The notes beneath the pieces were generated by a model. It had not been told where the DNA came from. It worked only from the letters and a program-made list of their open reading frames with translations, and searched no databases. 64,000 nt of DNA from Polytrichum commune (Eukaryota > Streptophyta > Polytrichopsida > Polytrichales > Polytrichaceae), in the NCBI GenBank assembly GCA_950295325.1, contig OX485803.1, positions 42,979,554-43,043,553 of the forward strand, read 5' to 3'. The position numbers and the translations under genes were made by a program. This document shows positions 47,575 to 60,623 of the stretch, one piece after another. Each line of letters begins with the position of its first letter. Positions within the stretch are counted from its first letter, which is position 1.

Positions 47575-48534
47575 TTTGCTTGATCTTTTGGTTACTGGAG
47601 AAGAGAAATGAAGAGGCGAGAAGAGAATGCAATTTCAAGAGTCAAGGGGAGGGTGTGTGTTGCGTTGGGGAGGGGAGACAAGGATTGGATAGAGGAAGTT
47701 CCCTATCATGTTCCCCACTTTGGGATCGTGTTCAACTCAACGTTCTACTCATGTTTACCACAAGGTGAAAAACCTACACACCAATCTTGTTCAAAATTAA
47801 ATTAAATTATTCTCTTCCTCAATAAATGATGATCATGTATGGTTTCCAATTATGTTGAATATAATTTATTCATGTCTAGAATAAAAAAAAAATTGAGTAC
47901 GAAGTCCAATTCCTTTTGAACGCACGTTTTTTTTTTTTTTTTTTTGTGTGTTTGTGTTTTAGATACCACACACCACCCAAGTAGAGTTGTTTGTTTAGGC
48001 CTGCTTATCATGCACAATTATTATGGTTGTGATGACCTAATTATCACAATCAGTCACAACTAAGGTACCTATGTGGGTGTTATTTGGTTTGTTTTTCTTG
48101 TTCTCCATCTTCTATTGATCAAATCTACATCTTCAAAATTGTGTTACATTTGCAAACCTACGATGAAACATCAACAAAAACTAGATGGAAAATTGGACCT
48201 AATTGATTTAGTTCTTATTATTTGAAGTGCATGTTTGTTGATTCCTTAACTGAATACAAAAGGTCCTCTTAATTGTGTTTTGTATTGAGTGTAGAGTAGT
48301 CAATAAACATTTGAAGACACAGTCTAATATCTTTTAAACATGTATATGTATGGTGTTTGTTCTTTAATCCTCACCTAACCACACACCAACCAAATATAGA
48401 GCAGAGGTGCCTATTTCCGATCAAGGCCCAATTGGGAATCTATAGTGTGCCATAAATTTTGAGTAGGCTGGGATTGATTTCGGTTAGTTCTTTCGTGGGT
48501 GGTCAAAATGAGGTTCCACATCTCATGGTTTTTG
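47575..48534. other. Promoter side of the trigger-factor-like gene and intergenic DNA
   Basis: A 19-base T run lies at 47,927-47,945. Fragments reminiscent of repeat family A occur near 47,950-48,000 and 48,360-48,430. No gene is supported. Confidence 0.45.
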
Positions 48535-48608
48535 AGGGTTAGTTTCCATGTAGGTTGCCTGCCTACCAAATTCTAGTGGGTGATGTGGCCTACATGGAAA
48601 CTAACCCT
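48535..48608. repeat. 74-bp hairpin with ~20-bp perfect arms
   Basis: The left arm agggttagtttccatgtagg is the exact inverse of the right arm cctacatggaaactaaccct. The loop is about 34 bp. Related ends occur at 7,970-8,090. It could be a tiny MITE or a small-RNA hairpin. Confidence 0.8.
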
Positions 48609-51600
48609 AAGTCTCCAACTTCGGTTATGATATCACTAGGGAATCGATAGTGCCATCACACATGTCCCCGATTTTGAGTGCTAAAGTGAGGAGGAATTCA
48701 TCTTGAAATGAGCAATTATGGTAGAGTCTAGACAATGGTGTTGTGTTCAGGCCAACTTTTGGCTTAAAAAATTCACAATATTTTCAATCTAAGGAATTAA
48801 ATTACCAAACAATTTGCAGTCCTCTTGGTGTCTATCTTCCTTCATAGGAAAACATTTTTTGCATTCCTTGTACTTCTCCAACTTTGGCGTAGAATCTCTT
48901 AAGTGATTAGTTTTGGGCGCCTCTACTCTACTAGGTGTATGATTAAGAGATTAATCCAATAACACTTGCATATCTTACATGCTTTTATTTATTTACTTAT
49001 TTATGTAGTTTCTTTCTTCTCATTGTTCACACATGTAGTTCTCAAATCAAAGTTGTGCTTGGTTAATGTTGGGACTAGTGCTCAAATCATAATTTTCACT
49101 GGTTCAAGCAAGCTTTGACTTGGGAAGAAATGAAAGTGCATGATTAATATTATCTTTGTTATCATTGGATTTCATCGAAGTGGTTGCTTCCTCAACTTTT
49201 TCTCGAGACTTTGGCTATAAAGTTCCCAAATGGCGCCACATTAGCATGAACAACAATGTTCAAGATGTTTAGCCTCGCAAAGTAGCAAGGTGCATGATCA
49301 TTGGGGTTGTGGTTAACAAGTAATGTGCCTATTCCGTGAACATGGATCCAAAGAAATTAAACCACATTCATCACCAATGTAAAGCTACCTCTATTAATTT
49401 AAATTTGGAAGCCAATGCACCAATTTTGAGCCCTTCATTGACCGAAAGGGCAATGCTTGCAGTTCCTGCACCTCCTTTCCCTTGAAGCCTTCCCCTACTT
49501 AAAAAATTGGCATGACCTATAAGGGTCAAATTTGTATGTTGGATGAATGTGGGGTATGCTTGCATGCAATAATTCCATCCCTCTTATAATAATGAAATGA
49601 GAGTTGTTGGGTGTATGATTTCACATAGTGCAATGTTCTCCTCTTTTAAATACGCATTCCTCTAGTCCAATTCAACCCTAGAAGGAGCACATATTCACGC
49701 TAAGAAATTTTGCTCAAGGTTTTACCAAAAAAAATCAAACACTCATATGCTATGTATAGGAGAATGCAAAGGAAAAATTGGTGCTCAAAATCATGTATAT
49801 CATTAAGAAATTAGTGCTTTGTTGACCAATTTTGTTGCTCGTGTGATGAAACATATCCATAGAACCCCGTGGCTAGGGAAGGGAGCTCTAGATTTATCTA
49901 AAGTTATGTTTGATAGCCACATCTCTATTCAAGCACATAATTTCAAGCCTTTACATCTTTTTTAAGAAAACATCTTTCTATTAACATTTTTTGTATGATT
50001 CATTTTTCATCCTCAAAATCCATGCAAAAATGCCCTCCTTTCATTGCATACTTTTCATCAAATTTATTTGTGTTGTTATTTAAATCTAATGTCAAGCCTT
50101 CACGTCTTCCTCTTTTTTTTGTTTTAAATAATTATTTTTATTCACATTTTTTTAATGTATGATTATTTTTAATTGTTTTTCATTCATAGATTCCGTGAAA
50201 AAATGCCATGTTTTCATCAATTACTTTTCACCAAATTCATTTTTATTTACTTTTCAGGGGAAGTTCATACGAATAAACTTTATTTGATTGTTTAAGGGTT
50301 ATGCTCAAATGATTTCATAGTTTGCTCTTCCATATTCTCCACATATGTTTAGAATTTATCCTCAGAAATGAGACACTTGTGCCACAGTGAGGGTTTACAA
50401 ACACGCACTAAATCCAGGTTGCAAGATTGACCCCAAATAAAGAAACTTTGCACAGTGCTTGAGGTTGAGTAGATGTGGAAGAATCTTCAAGGTTTAACTT
50501 ATGTTTCGGAGAAAGGCATTCTTGCAATGATTTCTCAACAACCCACAGAGCGATCGCCACAGCTTCAAGAAGAATGGCTATGGCGCCGGTACTTATGAGC
50601 TCCCACCGCACCGCAATGTAAGAACAAATTTCCTCTCATGTAGTCACTCAAAATTATTCACCACGAACGCATTTGAATGTGTACCTATCTATCCATCTAT
50701 CTATATGTATATATATTTAGTCTAAAGGCGAAGCCTTGGTGACCTGCCTTGAAATTTTGTTGCTATTGTGAATGCATTGGAGTAGATTAGACTTCTTTTT
50801 CCCCCTGTTTCGTCTTCCCTAGTCTTGAATGGATTTCTCGTTCTTAAAAAATGTGAAATTTTGGACCTGTGGGTCGTTTTATTTGCACAAATTGGGCTGT
50901 AGATTATCACATGATGGAGACAAGCTGAAAATGATATTGATAGAGTTGTAATGCTTGTGGTCATCAATTTGTGCTCGGGGTGTAGGCTTTAACCTCGAAT
51001 ACTCGAGCTGTGGTTTAATGAAGGGTAGTGTAAATTAGCTCACTCTTTTCTCCGGATAGCAAAAAGTCAATGGAAGTTTTCGATTTGCTTGCAAATCGGA
51101 CCATGAAGAGAAGAATGTGTGGTTTGAAGGGTTTAGGACAGTTGGGATAAAAGAAGAACCTCGCCTTGGACAAAAAAACACAAGAGGTGAATTCTTGAGT
51201 TCATTTGGCTTGAAAAAGTCATGTAATTCCTCCATGATAGTCTCAATAATTCTTGAATCCCAGAATTCCACATGTCTCACAAGGGCAGATATGCAAAAAA
51301 ATCTCTTTATGACCTAATGGCTAAATACTCTATGTACTGGCTTTGCAACGCGTGCTACAGAACCATTTCCACCTTTTTGGCGGCTGTTAATGGGCCAGCA
51401 TGTTGTAATTCTTGTAACTGTCATCCTCAATCTTTCTGAGATTCAACACTTAGAGACCAGATGAATCCAAGTATTTGATAAAAAGAGCATTTGGAAGAGA
51501 AGAGCGAATAAGAGCGAAGGTTGTTGCACTGTTTGCAGGGTTTAGGCTATGCTTAAGCTCATGAGACCAAGATTTCAGATTTCAATTCTTCCCCGCCGCA

Positions 51601-52223
51601 AATATATATATTTCATAGTGGTGTATTAGGATTCAGTTGTTCCATTAATGTCCTCATAACCTATTTTGTACTTTTGTGTTTTCTTGATGTTTTGCAACAT
51701 CAGCCTGGAGGGTACACAAAATCTTTGCTAGCATTAATCCTTTTCTGGTGGCAGAAATAAAAGGATCTGGCAAAGTCTGTGAAGTGGAGATATGGCAGCA
51801 ACCTTATTGTTGTTATCAGTGCAAGTAAATATGTCGCCTTTCTTCTTCCGGCTACTTGTGTAGTTGCTCATTCTGGAACAAAGTTGTCTTTTCCTCCTTA
51901 TTATGCTAACTCGGATAAATGAGAACATTGTGAGTGTGTGCCTCTTTTCGAATCTTTGCATCTTGTATTTCAGCTGCATGGGGCGTGCACAGGAGTTTCT
52001 TTAATTTCTATGAGCTTACGTTTTTTGGTAAATTAATTTTTATTTGATTATGTGATGGTGTAAACCTTATTTAAAGGCTCTTATCTGATCTTGTGTTGTG
52101 TTCTCGGGCAGGTTTTCGCCTGGAGTAGTCTCTATAAAGTTTAGGGTATCAAGCTTTTAGGGTTGCTGGTGAGGTTTTACTTGATTTTTTTTTAGTTGAG
52201 GTGAATTGAGGCTGTGAAGAAGA
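48609..52223. other. Intergenic, no gene seen
   Basis: Long AT-rich stretch with scattered short frames only. A TATC/TATA microsatellite lies near 50,690-50,718. The last ~150 bp (52,080-52,223) probably hold the HscB leader, including TAGGGTT motifs near 52,140 and 52,158. Confidence 0.45.
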
Positions 52224-55200
52224 ATGGGGCGGTGGGGGTCAACTCTTTCCTCCTTGCACCGCCCCGTCAGTGACTACCTGGCTTCCCCTTCTCGCAAGTT
52301 CGTCAATGTTTTACTGGAATCTCTGACTTCTCCTTGTCAACATGTAACTGCACTAAAAGCAGAGGATTCATTCTCGTTGACATCAAATCCCTCACAAGGG
52401 AAAGAAAATGACTTAATCTTAAAGTCTCCAGCTGCAATGGAGTTTAATGGATTTTTTACTTCACAGAGGTCTGAAACAATAACTTTTGGAATTTTTGGAA
52501 CGTTGGGTCATGGAGCAATCTGCTCAGGATCTGCAAGGGAATGGAGTTTTTCAAGGCATGGGGTGAAGTTGGGGAGGAGGTTTTCAAGTACTTCCATCCA
52601 GGAAGTGGAGGTGAAGTGCTGGTCATGTGAAGAGACATCTTCTGAGAACCCGTTTTTCGTTTGCGCTTCGTGCCGGGCAATTCAACCTTTGGACCAAGAG
52701 TTGGACTATTTTCAGCTTTTTTCCTTGTAAGTTCTGCCTTCTACTACTGCCTTCAAGAACTTTTTTGAAATCTCTCCTTGAGCTTTTTCTAATATGAGAT
52801 TGTGAGAATTCACCCGTGGAAGGATTGCACCAGTGTTGGATTGGTATCGCCTTTTTTGATACCATTTGGGTATCTAGAACGAGGTTTCACACTTTTCTCT
52901 ACTAGTAGGGTATGGGTATTTGATGGTATTTTTGTTTTCAATACCATTCGGGTCAATACACCATTCAAAAATCTTTATACCTAGGCTATATTGCCCTAGT
53001 ATCAATATGATTTAGAATGGTATTAACCCAAATACTAACTCGGGTACACAAAGATTCTCTCACCTTGACATACCCACCAAATATCAATATTTGAGTGGTA
53101 TTACAATTTTGATATCCATGGGTAGGTTCTTTGGTACCATTATTGATGTTGATTATTGATATGAATGCATTGACGTATATACCGGTCCAACATTGGTTTG
53201 CACATTAAGGAAACTAAGTTCGGCTACTCATGGCGCTCCCAGTTAATAAACCACTTTTGCTACTGAAGGGACAGAAGTTTTGAACTGGATCTGAAGGTGT
53301 TGGAGCGAAAGTACAAGAATCTACAGAAATTTCTTCACCCAGATCTGTCAAGTCTCAAATCAGAGGTCTGTTGCTTCTACTGTTATAGTATAAGTGAAGA
53401 TCAGAGGGTGCTTAATATTTCTTGTTAGTCTACATTTGATGTAGAGCATAACTAGAACATGTGTATATTTCACGTGTACGGGAAGTATTTATGCATTTTG
53501 ATAATCTTTTTTGTTTAGTAAATCTTCATTTAACCAGTAAGTCTTGTTGCAATGCTTCCTACTATCATAGTGCTCAAATTAAGTCCTGGTCCAACAATTT
53601 CTCAAATTCTTAACCGTGTCAATACATGGCTGAAGTTTGTGTTGACAATAGATTTATCCTTTAAAGTCTCTCAAAAACTAGTGATTTGGTAGGGAGTTTC
53701 GCCCAACTTTTGACAATTTGTAATGTTTGAGGGTTCAAGTGGTGTCGGAACCTCCAATTTTGGTGAAATGGGCAGAGGTGTTTGACTTTGGTCAAGAGAC
53801 GGTTATATAAAAACAAACTCCTCGTCAAACTTTCGAGAGCACCATTTCTATATAGCCATCTTTTGGCCAATGTCAAACACCTCTGCCCCATGTCACCAAA
53901 ATTGGGGGTTTTGACACCACTTGAACACTCCTTAAACACTATAATTGTCAAAAGTGGGGTGAAATTCCCTACCAAAATATGAGTTTTTGAGAGACTTTAA
54001 GGAGAACTCTAATCATTTATGTCTCCACGTTCACAGTCATCGATTTTGAGCAAGGGTTTTGTTTGGTTAGTGCAGAGGGAGCAAGGTTATTCAGCAGATC
54101 AGTCAGCACAAGTGATCAAAGCTTACTACACACTCATAGAGCCCTTGTCACGGGCACAATACTTGGTATAAATTATTATTATTATTATTATTATTATTCC
54201 CAATCCAAACACCTAATTGTACTATTTCAATTTCATTTTATGTAGGATGTAACTGAAGATATTCTTATATTTACCACTTTGTTCCTCTCAAAAAGACTTG
54301 CTGGATTTAAAGCTAGACTTTTATAGTTGAGTATGTAAATTGTGACTGTGGTCTGATTGTTTTATATTTCCTGTGAACTCAGTCTTTAAACGATTAGTGG
54401 GGCATGTTCTCTTGGGGATGGGGAGGGGAAAACATACTTTTTGTATCAATTTGACAATTTGTAGTCATTTTGCAAGGATATGTGTAAAATGCAATCTGGA
54501 GCAAGGTCCAGCTTACGTGACTGAACCGTTTGTGAGTTTATTTTCTACACAGTTGAAACTGAATGGCATACACACTGATGAGGAAGGGACAATTCATGAC
54601 CCTGCACTTTTAATGGAGGTTTGTCTCTTTTCTCTCTGTGCCTTAACCTTAATTTTAAATTCCCAATTTTTTTTTTTGTTTTTTCCTCTATTTTTACATG
54701 TCTATAGAGATATACTTTATCTCAACATGACTTTAGGTTGGCATTTGGTTGTTTTACATACAACACCTTCCATGTTTGGTAAGAATTTGGTGCATGTTTG
54801 GAGGTAGTGTGGAGGTTTGATCGAAGAACACTCTATATTGGTTTATTGAGGGTCAAACTCATTTTGGCATGCCAAGAGGTGCTCACATGAGTTTGGCCCT
54901 CAATGAACCGAAATAGGTTGCTCTTCAACCAAATCCAATCACTACCTCCAAGCATGCACCACAAGTGGAAATGAATTTTCGATGTTGCATGTGAAACGAC
55001 CAATGGAAAATCATAGGGACCAACTCCTAACAAAAGTCCCATATGCAGCAGCTGGCAGTGGAAATTCGAAGTCAGAAGTTTTTGGCTCATCAACCTTTTG
55101 CAAATTTTTCAGTCTTGAGATGTTGACTTTTTTTTAATCAGCATCCACATCAGAGTAAGGCATCATACTTGGGGTGAAGTCAATAAGTAAGAGTCTATGT

Positions 55201-56317
55201 TTTCAAGCTAAAAATGAATTTGATGGAAAACCAACATTTGTGTGCAGATTATGGAGCTTCGTGAGGAAGTTGAGGATGCAAATGATCCCAAGAAGCTTGA
55301 AGAAATTAAAGAGAATGTACGTTCCTAATTTGGTCCCTGAAATTCTGTCCTCTATTTGAATTTATCATCCTCATTTAGGACAGTCGATTTGGTTCAACAT
55401 ATGTCTTATATGAAATGTTTGAGATGAACATTAAGACAATGCACCCAATCTTCTCATCTCTCAAATCCGTACATAGTGAAATTTTAAAAACCTTGTTTTG
55501 ATGGATCTTAGAGTATATTGTACAGAAGTGCTGTCATGTTTGGGATTCGCAGTGGTTTGAATGTATGCAATACTGGGGCGTGAAATTCATTCGTACCCAG
55601 ACTGGTCTAAACATACTCAATAAGGTAGATGTGCCTAATTCGGCTACTTACCTTAATTGGACACCTTTTATTTGACTGGTGTGTGGTTAGGTGTGGCTCC
55701 AAGAATGGATACCAAAAATGTGTTCAAAAGAGATTGGACTGTGTGCTCAAAATATGATAACCATTCTAGGCTTACCAGTCAATATACTCGAGGGGGACCT
55801 AATGTGACCATTTATTGAGCACAAGAATCTTCACTTTGATAATGGATAAGATATTCTTGTGAGCTCCTAAAAGTACGAGGAAAGTGGCTATAACCTTGTT
55901 TTGGATTTGCTAACCATCTCGTACGAATTGTGTGTTTCTTTACCAAGAAGTGGGCCAGTTGGGAAAAGTAACCATTTAAGACCCATCTACCTTACCACAA
56001 GAAAATGACGGCCTTGCTTTAGTATCTATAGCCCATGAATGTATATTTGTGATTCCAGGATATGAGTTCAGCAACGCCAAACTACACGAATAAATGCTAC
56101 CGTGACCTCAGGACTTCTTCCCTTTGGCTCTCATGATTTGATGGTTTATTGACACTTAGTGTGCTCCTCCTGTTTGCAGAACAAGAAGAAAATGGTGGAG
56201 TGTGAGAAAGCCTTGAAGGCAGTCTTTCAGGGAGGGGATATAACGCGCGCTATTCCTGTTGTACAACGAATGACATACTACAACAAGATCAATGAAGAAA
56301 TAACCCGCAAGCAGTAG
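52224..56317 (+). CDS. HSCB: Mitochondrial Fe-S cluster co-chaperone HscB (J-protein)
   Basis: HscB recruits the Hsp70 chaperone to the scaffold ISCU and stimulates its ATPase so that Fe-S clusters are handed on. Six exons, 52,224-52,726, 53,275-53,365, 54,076-54,165, 54,553-54,618, 55,248-55,316 and 56,180-56,317, join in frame to 318 residues. The N-terminus is rich in Ser and Arg and fits a mitochondrial targeting peptide. A zinc-binding pair CWSC..CASC (about residues 133-150) precedes the J domain, which has the HPD motif in LQKFLHPDLSSLKSE and continues as QSAQVIKAYYTLIEPLSRAQYL. The C-terminal ISCU-binding helices include LREEVEDANDPKKLEEI and RMTYYNKINEEI. Introns 1, 2 and 5 hold repeats (52,920-53,220, 53,661-54,000, 55,622-55,993). 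Confidence 0.95.
52920..53220. repeat. Dispersed repeat in HscB intron 1, paralogue of the Harbinger target
   Basis: Resembles 8,900-8,995 joined to 17,797-17,990, with the Harbinger element missing. Around 53,005-53,040 'caatatgatttagaatgg' parallels 'caatatggtctta' plus 'ggatagtattgacc'. Confidence 0.7.
53661..54000. repeat. Fold-back MITE, 340 bp, in HscB intron 2
   Basis: The two halves are inverted copies almost to the centre. The left tip ttaaagtctctcaaaaact mirrors the right tip, and inner landmarks such as 'gcagaggtgtttgac' and 'ttcaagtggtgtc' also mirror each other. Both edges carry TTAA, which could be a TTAA target duplication or part of the repeat. An RNA copy would fold into a long hairpin. 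Confidence 0.85.
54172..54197. repeat. ATT/TTA trinucleotide microsatellite
   Basis: About eight or nine consecutive TTA units directly after HscB exon 3. Confidence 0.85.
55622..55993 (+). repeat. Repeat family A copy in HscB intron 5 (best-defined ends)
   Basis: The left end taaggtagatgtgcctaatt pairs with the inverted right end taaggtagatgggtcttaaa as an imperfect inverted repeat of about 30 bp. Both edges carry TA, so a TA target duplication is possible. Length is 372 bp, with no coding potential. Confidence 0.8.
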
Positions 56318-57589
56318 TCTCCTTCAAATTCGAAGAACCAGGTTGCCTCTACAGGTAGTTTCGAATGTAAAGGGGGCAACGAGGTCCATTCTATGTCTTG
56401 TGGGTGCCCATTCTTAGGATCTCATAAAAATTCAGACATTTGAAACAGATCATCTTTTAAGGCCCTCAATTGAGGTACGTAGTATGATAGGATGGATGTA
56501 AGGCATGTTCATTTCTAAGGTATCCGTTGGGTCGTCATAAGCCTATCTGTGACAGTAAATTATATGGCACTTGTGTGGTGTGCAGGGCTTACAATTTCAC
56601 ATGTTTTTAGCACTTAGCTTCCCAAAGACCCATTCAAAAGTTGTCTTGAGTTCCTTGGATACATTTTTGTGAACATTGTTAGCATCAATGAACCGGATAT
56701 ATTCAATCAACCACGTGCTATGGTGCAAATGCTAACAAGTGCTATGGTGCAAAAGGGCGTCATGGTAATATGTAGATTCGACAGACCATGTAGTTGCAAA
56801 TGTTACGAGATGGGGAAGAGGTAGAAAATGCTGTACACCGCATTTTGTAGGAAAGAATTGGCAGAACCAAGGGTCATCTCAAGCTGCTGCTTACAGGAAG
56901 AATGAGAATCATGATCTACTGTAAGTAGTGAGGGGGCTTACATTCTTATGCCAACTTCATTAGCATTGGGCGAGGCTAGGTAATGATTCAGCTATTACAA
57001 TTTTGTTGGGCAGTGGTGAAGTAGTGATAAATTGCATGAGGTGACCATTTTTGGTCACGTGTTTTGGCAGGAAAGTGGAGATTTCTTGGTGATGTGATGC
57101 TCGTGTGGTGTCAAATTTTGTTGCAATGTAGTGTATTTCACATGTCTCAAGGTCTCTACTAGCTTTGGTTTGAAGGCCATTGGAGATGTATGTGTAATAA
57201 TCTTATGACTGGAAGATGTCATAGCTTGTGCCAATGTGAAAGTATATTAAATTGGTCTAGTCTGGTGATCATTCTCATACATGAGACTCCTTTCAGCCAG
57301 CATTTGTTGATGGTTGTAACCATCAATTCAGAATAGGAATAGGTGTAACGATTTTTAAAATATTGATATTTCAGAATTAGAAGGGGGGTTTGTTGCCAAA
57401 CCTTCACCTTTCCACATTGTGATACCCGTAACCAAAATGGGTGGAAGGGGGGTGGAAAGCCTATTCAAAATTGCTATTCATGGTGGAAAAGTTTGCCATA
57501 GATTCTTTGGGTTGACATCGCTCTTTAGAGGGCTTCTCAATGGGACCCCCCCTTCCTTAGAGGGGCAAATGAATGGGTGTGGTGGAGAT
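56318..57589. other. HscB 3' region and intergenic DNA
   Basis: The HscB 3' UTR occupies the first part. No other gene is supported. Confidence 0.4.
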
Positions 57590-57790
57590 TCTCCTCAGCA
57601 GTGTCGAGGAAGATATTGGACAAAATTAGTCAAGATCCAAGTGTTTCAAGTCCAACCAGTTAAATGTTGATTTTTTTTTGGTTTTTCTTTATTAGATTAA
57701 AGTATATAATTCCATAGATTCCTCTAAAATGATCAGTGATTTGTGTAAAGTCTTGATTGCGAACTAGCTATTTCCCCAACTCAATTTGTC
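57590..57790. repeat. Dispersed repeat family B copy
   Basis: Matches 44,540-44,770 in the same orientation, including 'caagtccaaccagtta' and 'tttttctttatta'. Confidence 0.6.
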
Positions 57791-59263
57791 CAACTTTAAC
57801 TAGCAGTCGGATCTTCTTGTTCATAGCTCCTCATGGCCTGATCACACCATAAATTTTTGTCCAGTTCTAGCCATGAAATTGTTTGGGATTATGTTGAGAA
57901 ATAGATATTGGCCCACCACTTTTCACACTAACATAGCCGGAGATGCCGTTAGATAGTGTAAGAATTGACCGGTGTGATTAGCCCCTCAAGAGGCTCATGG
58001 CCCGATCACACCAAATTGAAAGTGTATTTTTTGTAGGTGAATCAATCTCCCACAATGACTTTCATGGTGGGTCATCGTTGTCCAACCTACATGATGGTGT
58101 CGGAGATGATCATAACCAGCACTTTGACATCCATGTTTGGACGTGCGTCAGATGCATGAGACCCACCACCAACGACTTGTTCTTTGTCCACATGACCAAG
58201 CTTTGTTGCCTCGCAATTGTTTTTAGCCAATGGGGAGGTAGGACAGCCGCACGAGTAGCTGTAAATCACAACAAAAATGTTGATCAAGCCGAGATGTTGG
58301 TGTAAAGAACTTGGCATTTGGCTATGGTGGCATCCCCAACTATTTCATATATGGAGGTTGATAAAAAGTTGGTGTGATTGGGGCATCAGACTCCAACTTG
58401 AAGGTAGAACTCTGATATAGGTAGATCTAGTAGTATAAGTCAACTCATTTGCTTAGTATAATTTTTGATTCCTTGACTTTCACGATCCTTTCTTTGGACT
58501 CTGTTCAGTTTGTTTGACTTGGAGGGAATTCTTTCGATGATGAGTTTGACGCACGATGACGTTGTCAAATTGTGACTTCCACATAGACTACAATGGAACA
58601 ATAAGCTCAATTGGAAACGGAGACCCAAGAGACCAGTATCCAAGTCTCCCCACTGAGCAAGGTCTGGTCAGTCTCTTGTTAGTCAACCTTGCCGTTGATA
58701 TTCACAACTATTATGAAATCCCTCATACATTTAAAATTAAAGTAGGTCATGATTTGTTTGTGGAATACAAAACTTCAGTGGAGGGTCGAGTGAAGAGGTA
58801 GTAGTAGAAGACATCAAAATATATAGCAGGGATCAAAAGAACAGCAGATCATATTAAGTTCAAAAGCAACAGCTAGAGGATTCGTATGCGCATCGTTATT
58901 TGATCCTCTAAGCACCTCAATTTCTTTCTTCGTCAAAGTCGTTGTCATCCACTCTCCCTTTGCTGAGTTCCCTCTCCTTGATTTTGTGTTACAGCCTCCG
59001 CCTTTGCAAAAGCTTGAATATATAGCTAGATTTGAAGCTATGCAAACTGGTATACTTGTTGCGGAGTGCTTTTTGGAAGCTTGGTTGATCCCCATTTCGG
59101 AGCTTTTCTTTTCTTTTTTTCCTTGTCAGGTTGCACTTTCCTTTGCAGGCAGGATAATCTGGTAGCCTTCAATGATATCCGTAGCTCACTTGAAGTCTAG
59201 CCTTTGGACAGATTAAGTTCATGTTTGGACAAAAGCTAGCCCTGCACTAGTCCGAATAATTAG
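57791..59263. other. Intergenic with short unsupported frames
   Basis: Open frames of 80-100 codons at 57,997-58,305, 58,556-58,801 (plus) and 58,814-59,095 (minus) show no recognisable domain and no splice partners, so I do not call them genes. A short repeated phrase 'tcatggcc.gatcacacc' occurs near 57,832 and 57,997. Confidence 0.4.
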
Positions 59264-59674
59264 TTGAAGTTAATTAAAGGCATCGACACCATGGAGGGTA
59301 GGAGCGGGTCATTGCAACCAATTCCAGAGACTCGTCAAACAGGCTCGCTCAAGCAAGTATCAAAGTCTCGTACAGTTACGAAGCAACAGCTAGCTGTGCA
59401 TGAGTCTGCAGTCAGTGAAGAAGTTCATCAACAATCTCATGAGCAGAGTGGCATCCAGTCCAACTCTAAAACCTGGAAACCTCTGAGGTTTCTTATTAAG
59501 CTTAAAGATTGTTTTGTGGAGCAGCTGCTGACCCCAGTTGACGACAAATCATCGGCAACGGGAATGTGCTTCCAAACTGTGGGTATGCTCAATCTTCGTG
59601 GGTGTGAGGCCATTGGGATCTCTCTTGCAAGTGCAACTGGTTCAGTTGGAGGAAATTCAAACCGAAATCTGTGA
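59264..59674 (+). CDS. Hypothetical small protein (up to 136 aa), unsupported
   Basis: I do not recognise this frame. The Met at 59,291 has a good plant start context (acaccatgg) and gives 127 residues. The N-terminal half is polar and Gln/Ser-rich. The centre contains WKPLRFLIKLKDCFVEQLL, which could be an amphipathic helix. No homologous neighbour, domain or splice partner is visible. It could be a small expressed gene, one exon of a longer one, or chance. Confidence 0.25.
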   Translation: MKLIKGIDTMEGRSGSLQPIPETRQTGSLKQVSKSRTVTKQQLAVHESAVSEEVHQQSHEQSGIQSNSKTWKPLRFLIKLKDCFVEQLLTPVDDKSSATGMCFQTVGMLNLRGCEAIGISLASATGSVGGNSNRNL

Positions 59675-60269
59675 CGGGTGCACACAACACTGTAGATGTA
59701 TATTATATGGATTTATGATTTCAAGTCGGAATGAGATGGAATTTAGAATAAATTTCGCATAATGTGCTCCAGTTGATGTATATATAAGTCCTGCTCAATT
59801 TGACAATACGATTGTGAGCTACTCTCGACCGACTTGTTTGAAACTGGGCCTTTTATGTCTCTGGAGGTCTGGGGTGGTAACTCTTACCCTTAAAACAATT
59901 GTTTCCATATATTCACTTCTCATATTTCTACCGAATTGATCTTTTGATATTCCACAAAGAGGAGCAACGCGTTATTGGATTTGACGATTTGAAATCCCAC
60001 AATGCTGTTGATGAATGAATTCCTCGTTGCTTTGTCCCATCCCGTCGGGGTGGCAACATCTCTCCTCATTAGATCTATTACTTAGACTAATGATCTGATG
60101 ATTTGTGATCTGCCCTTCACTTGATGATCATCAAATCACCTCCACACCCTAGGTATTTCTATGAAATGTAGAGTTTGAGAAACGCCTAAAATCACAAAGA
60201 AACTCCAATACTCAAAAGTGTTTGAGTACGTCCTCCAAAGTTAGTAATCCATCTAATTTACTCATCATG

Positions 60270-60620
60270 TTTTCAATGGGGCTACGTTGCAACTATATAT
60301 CTCTACCATCTACATGGGTCATACTAGTCTTTCGAACATGGTATGGGTCAGGTGCTCAAACATTTCAAAGCATAAGCTTTTGGTTTGGATATACTTCCCC
60401 GTAAGCACTTTTAAGAATCTACTTTATTCTAAGATTTCTTGATTGCATTTCCTTAGAAATGAAACCAATTACTTAGGGGAATATGTGGATGGTCATGACT
60501 TGAGCTTTAGAAAAAAAAAATTCTCATTAGTTCTAAAACATCTACATTAAAAAAAGTAAACATGTTCTATTTTAGGCACAAATGGTATCAATCAATTGAT
60601 TTCTCTCAAATTGATTTCTT
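60270..60620 (+). repeat. Direct repeat, left copy (mate 62,755-63,105)
   Basis: About 350 bp recur in the same orientation within the TAR intron. Shared phrases include 'ggggctacgttgcaact', 'gctcaaacatttcaaa' and 'atttctctcaa'. No coding potential. Confidence 0.8.
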
Positions 60621-60623
60621 AAC

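Noticed and set aside
57997-58305. 102-codon plus-strand frame
   Set aside because: No recognisable domain, splice partner or composition bias; a frame this length is expected by chance in this much DNA.
58556-58801. 81-codon plus-strand frame
   Set aside because: Looks mildly protein-like but has no motif, neighbour or splice context to support it.
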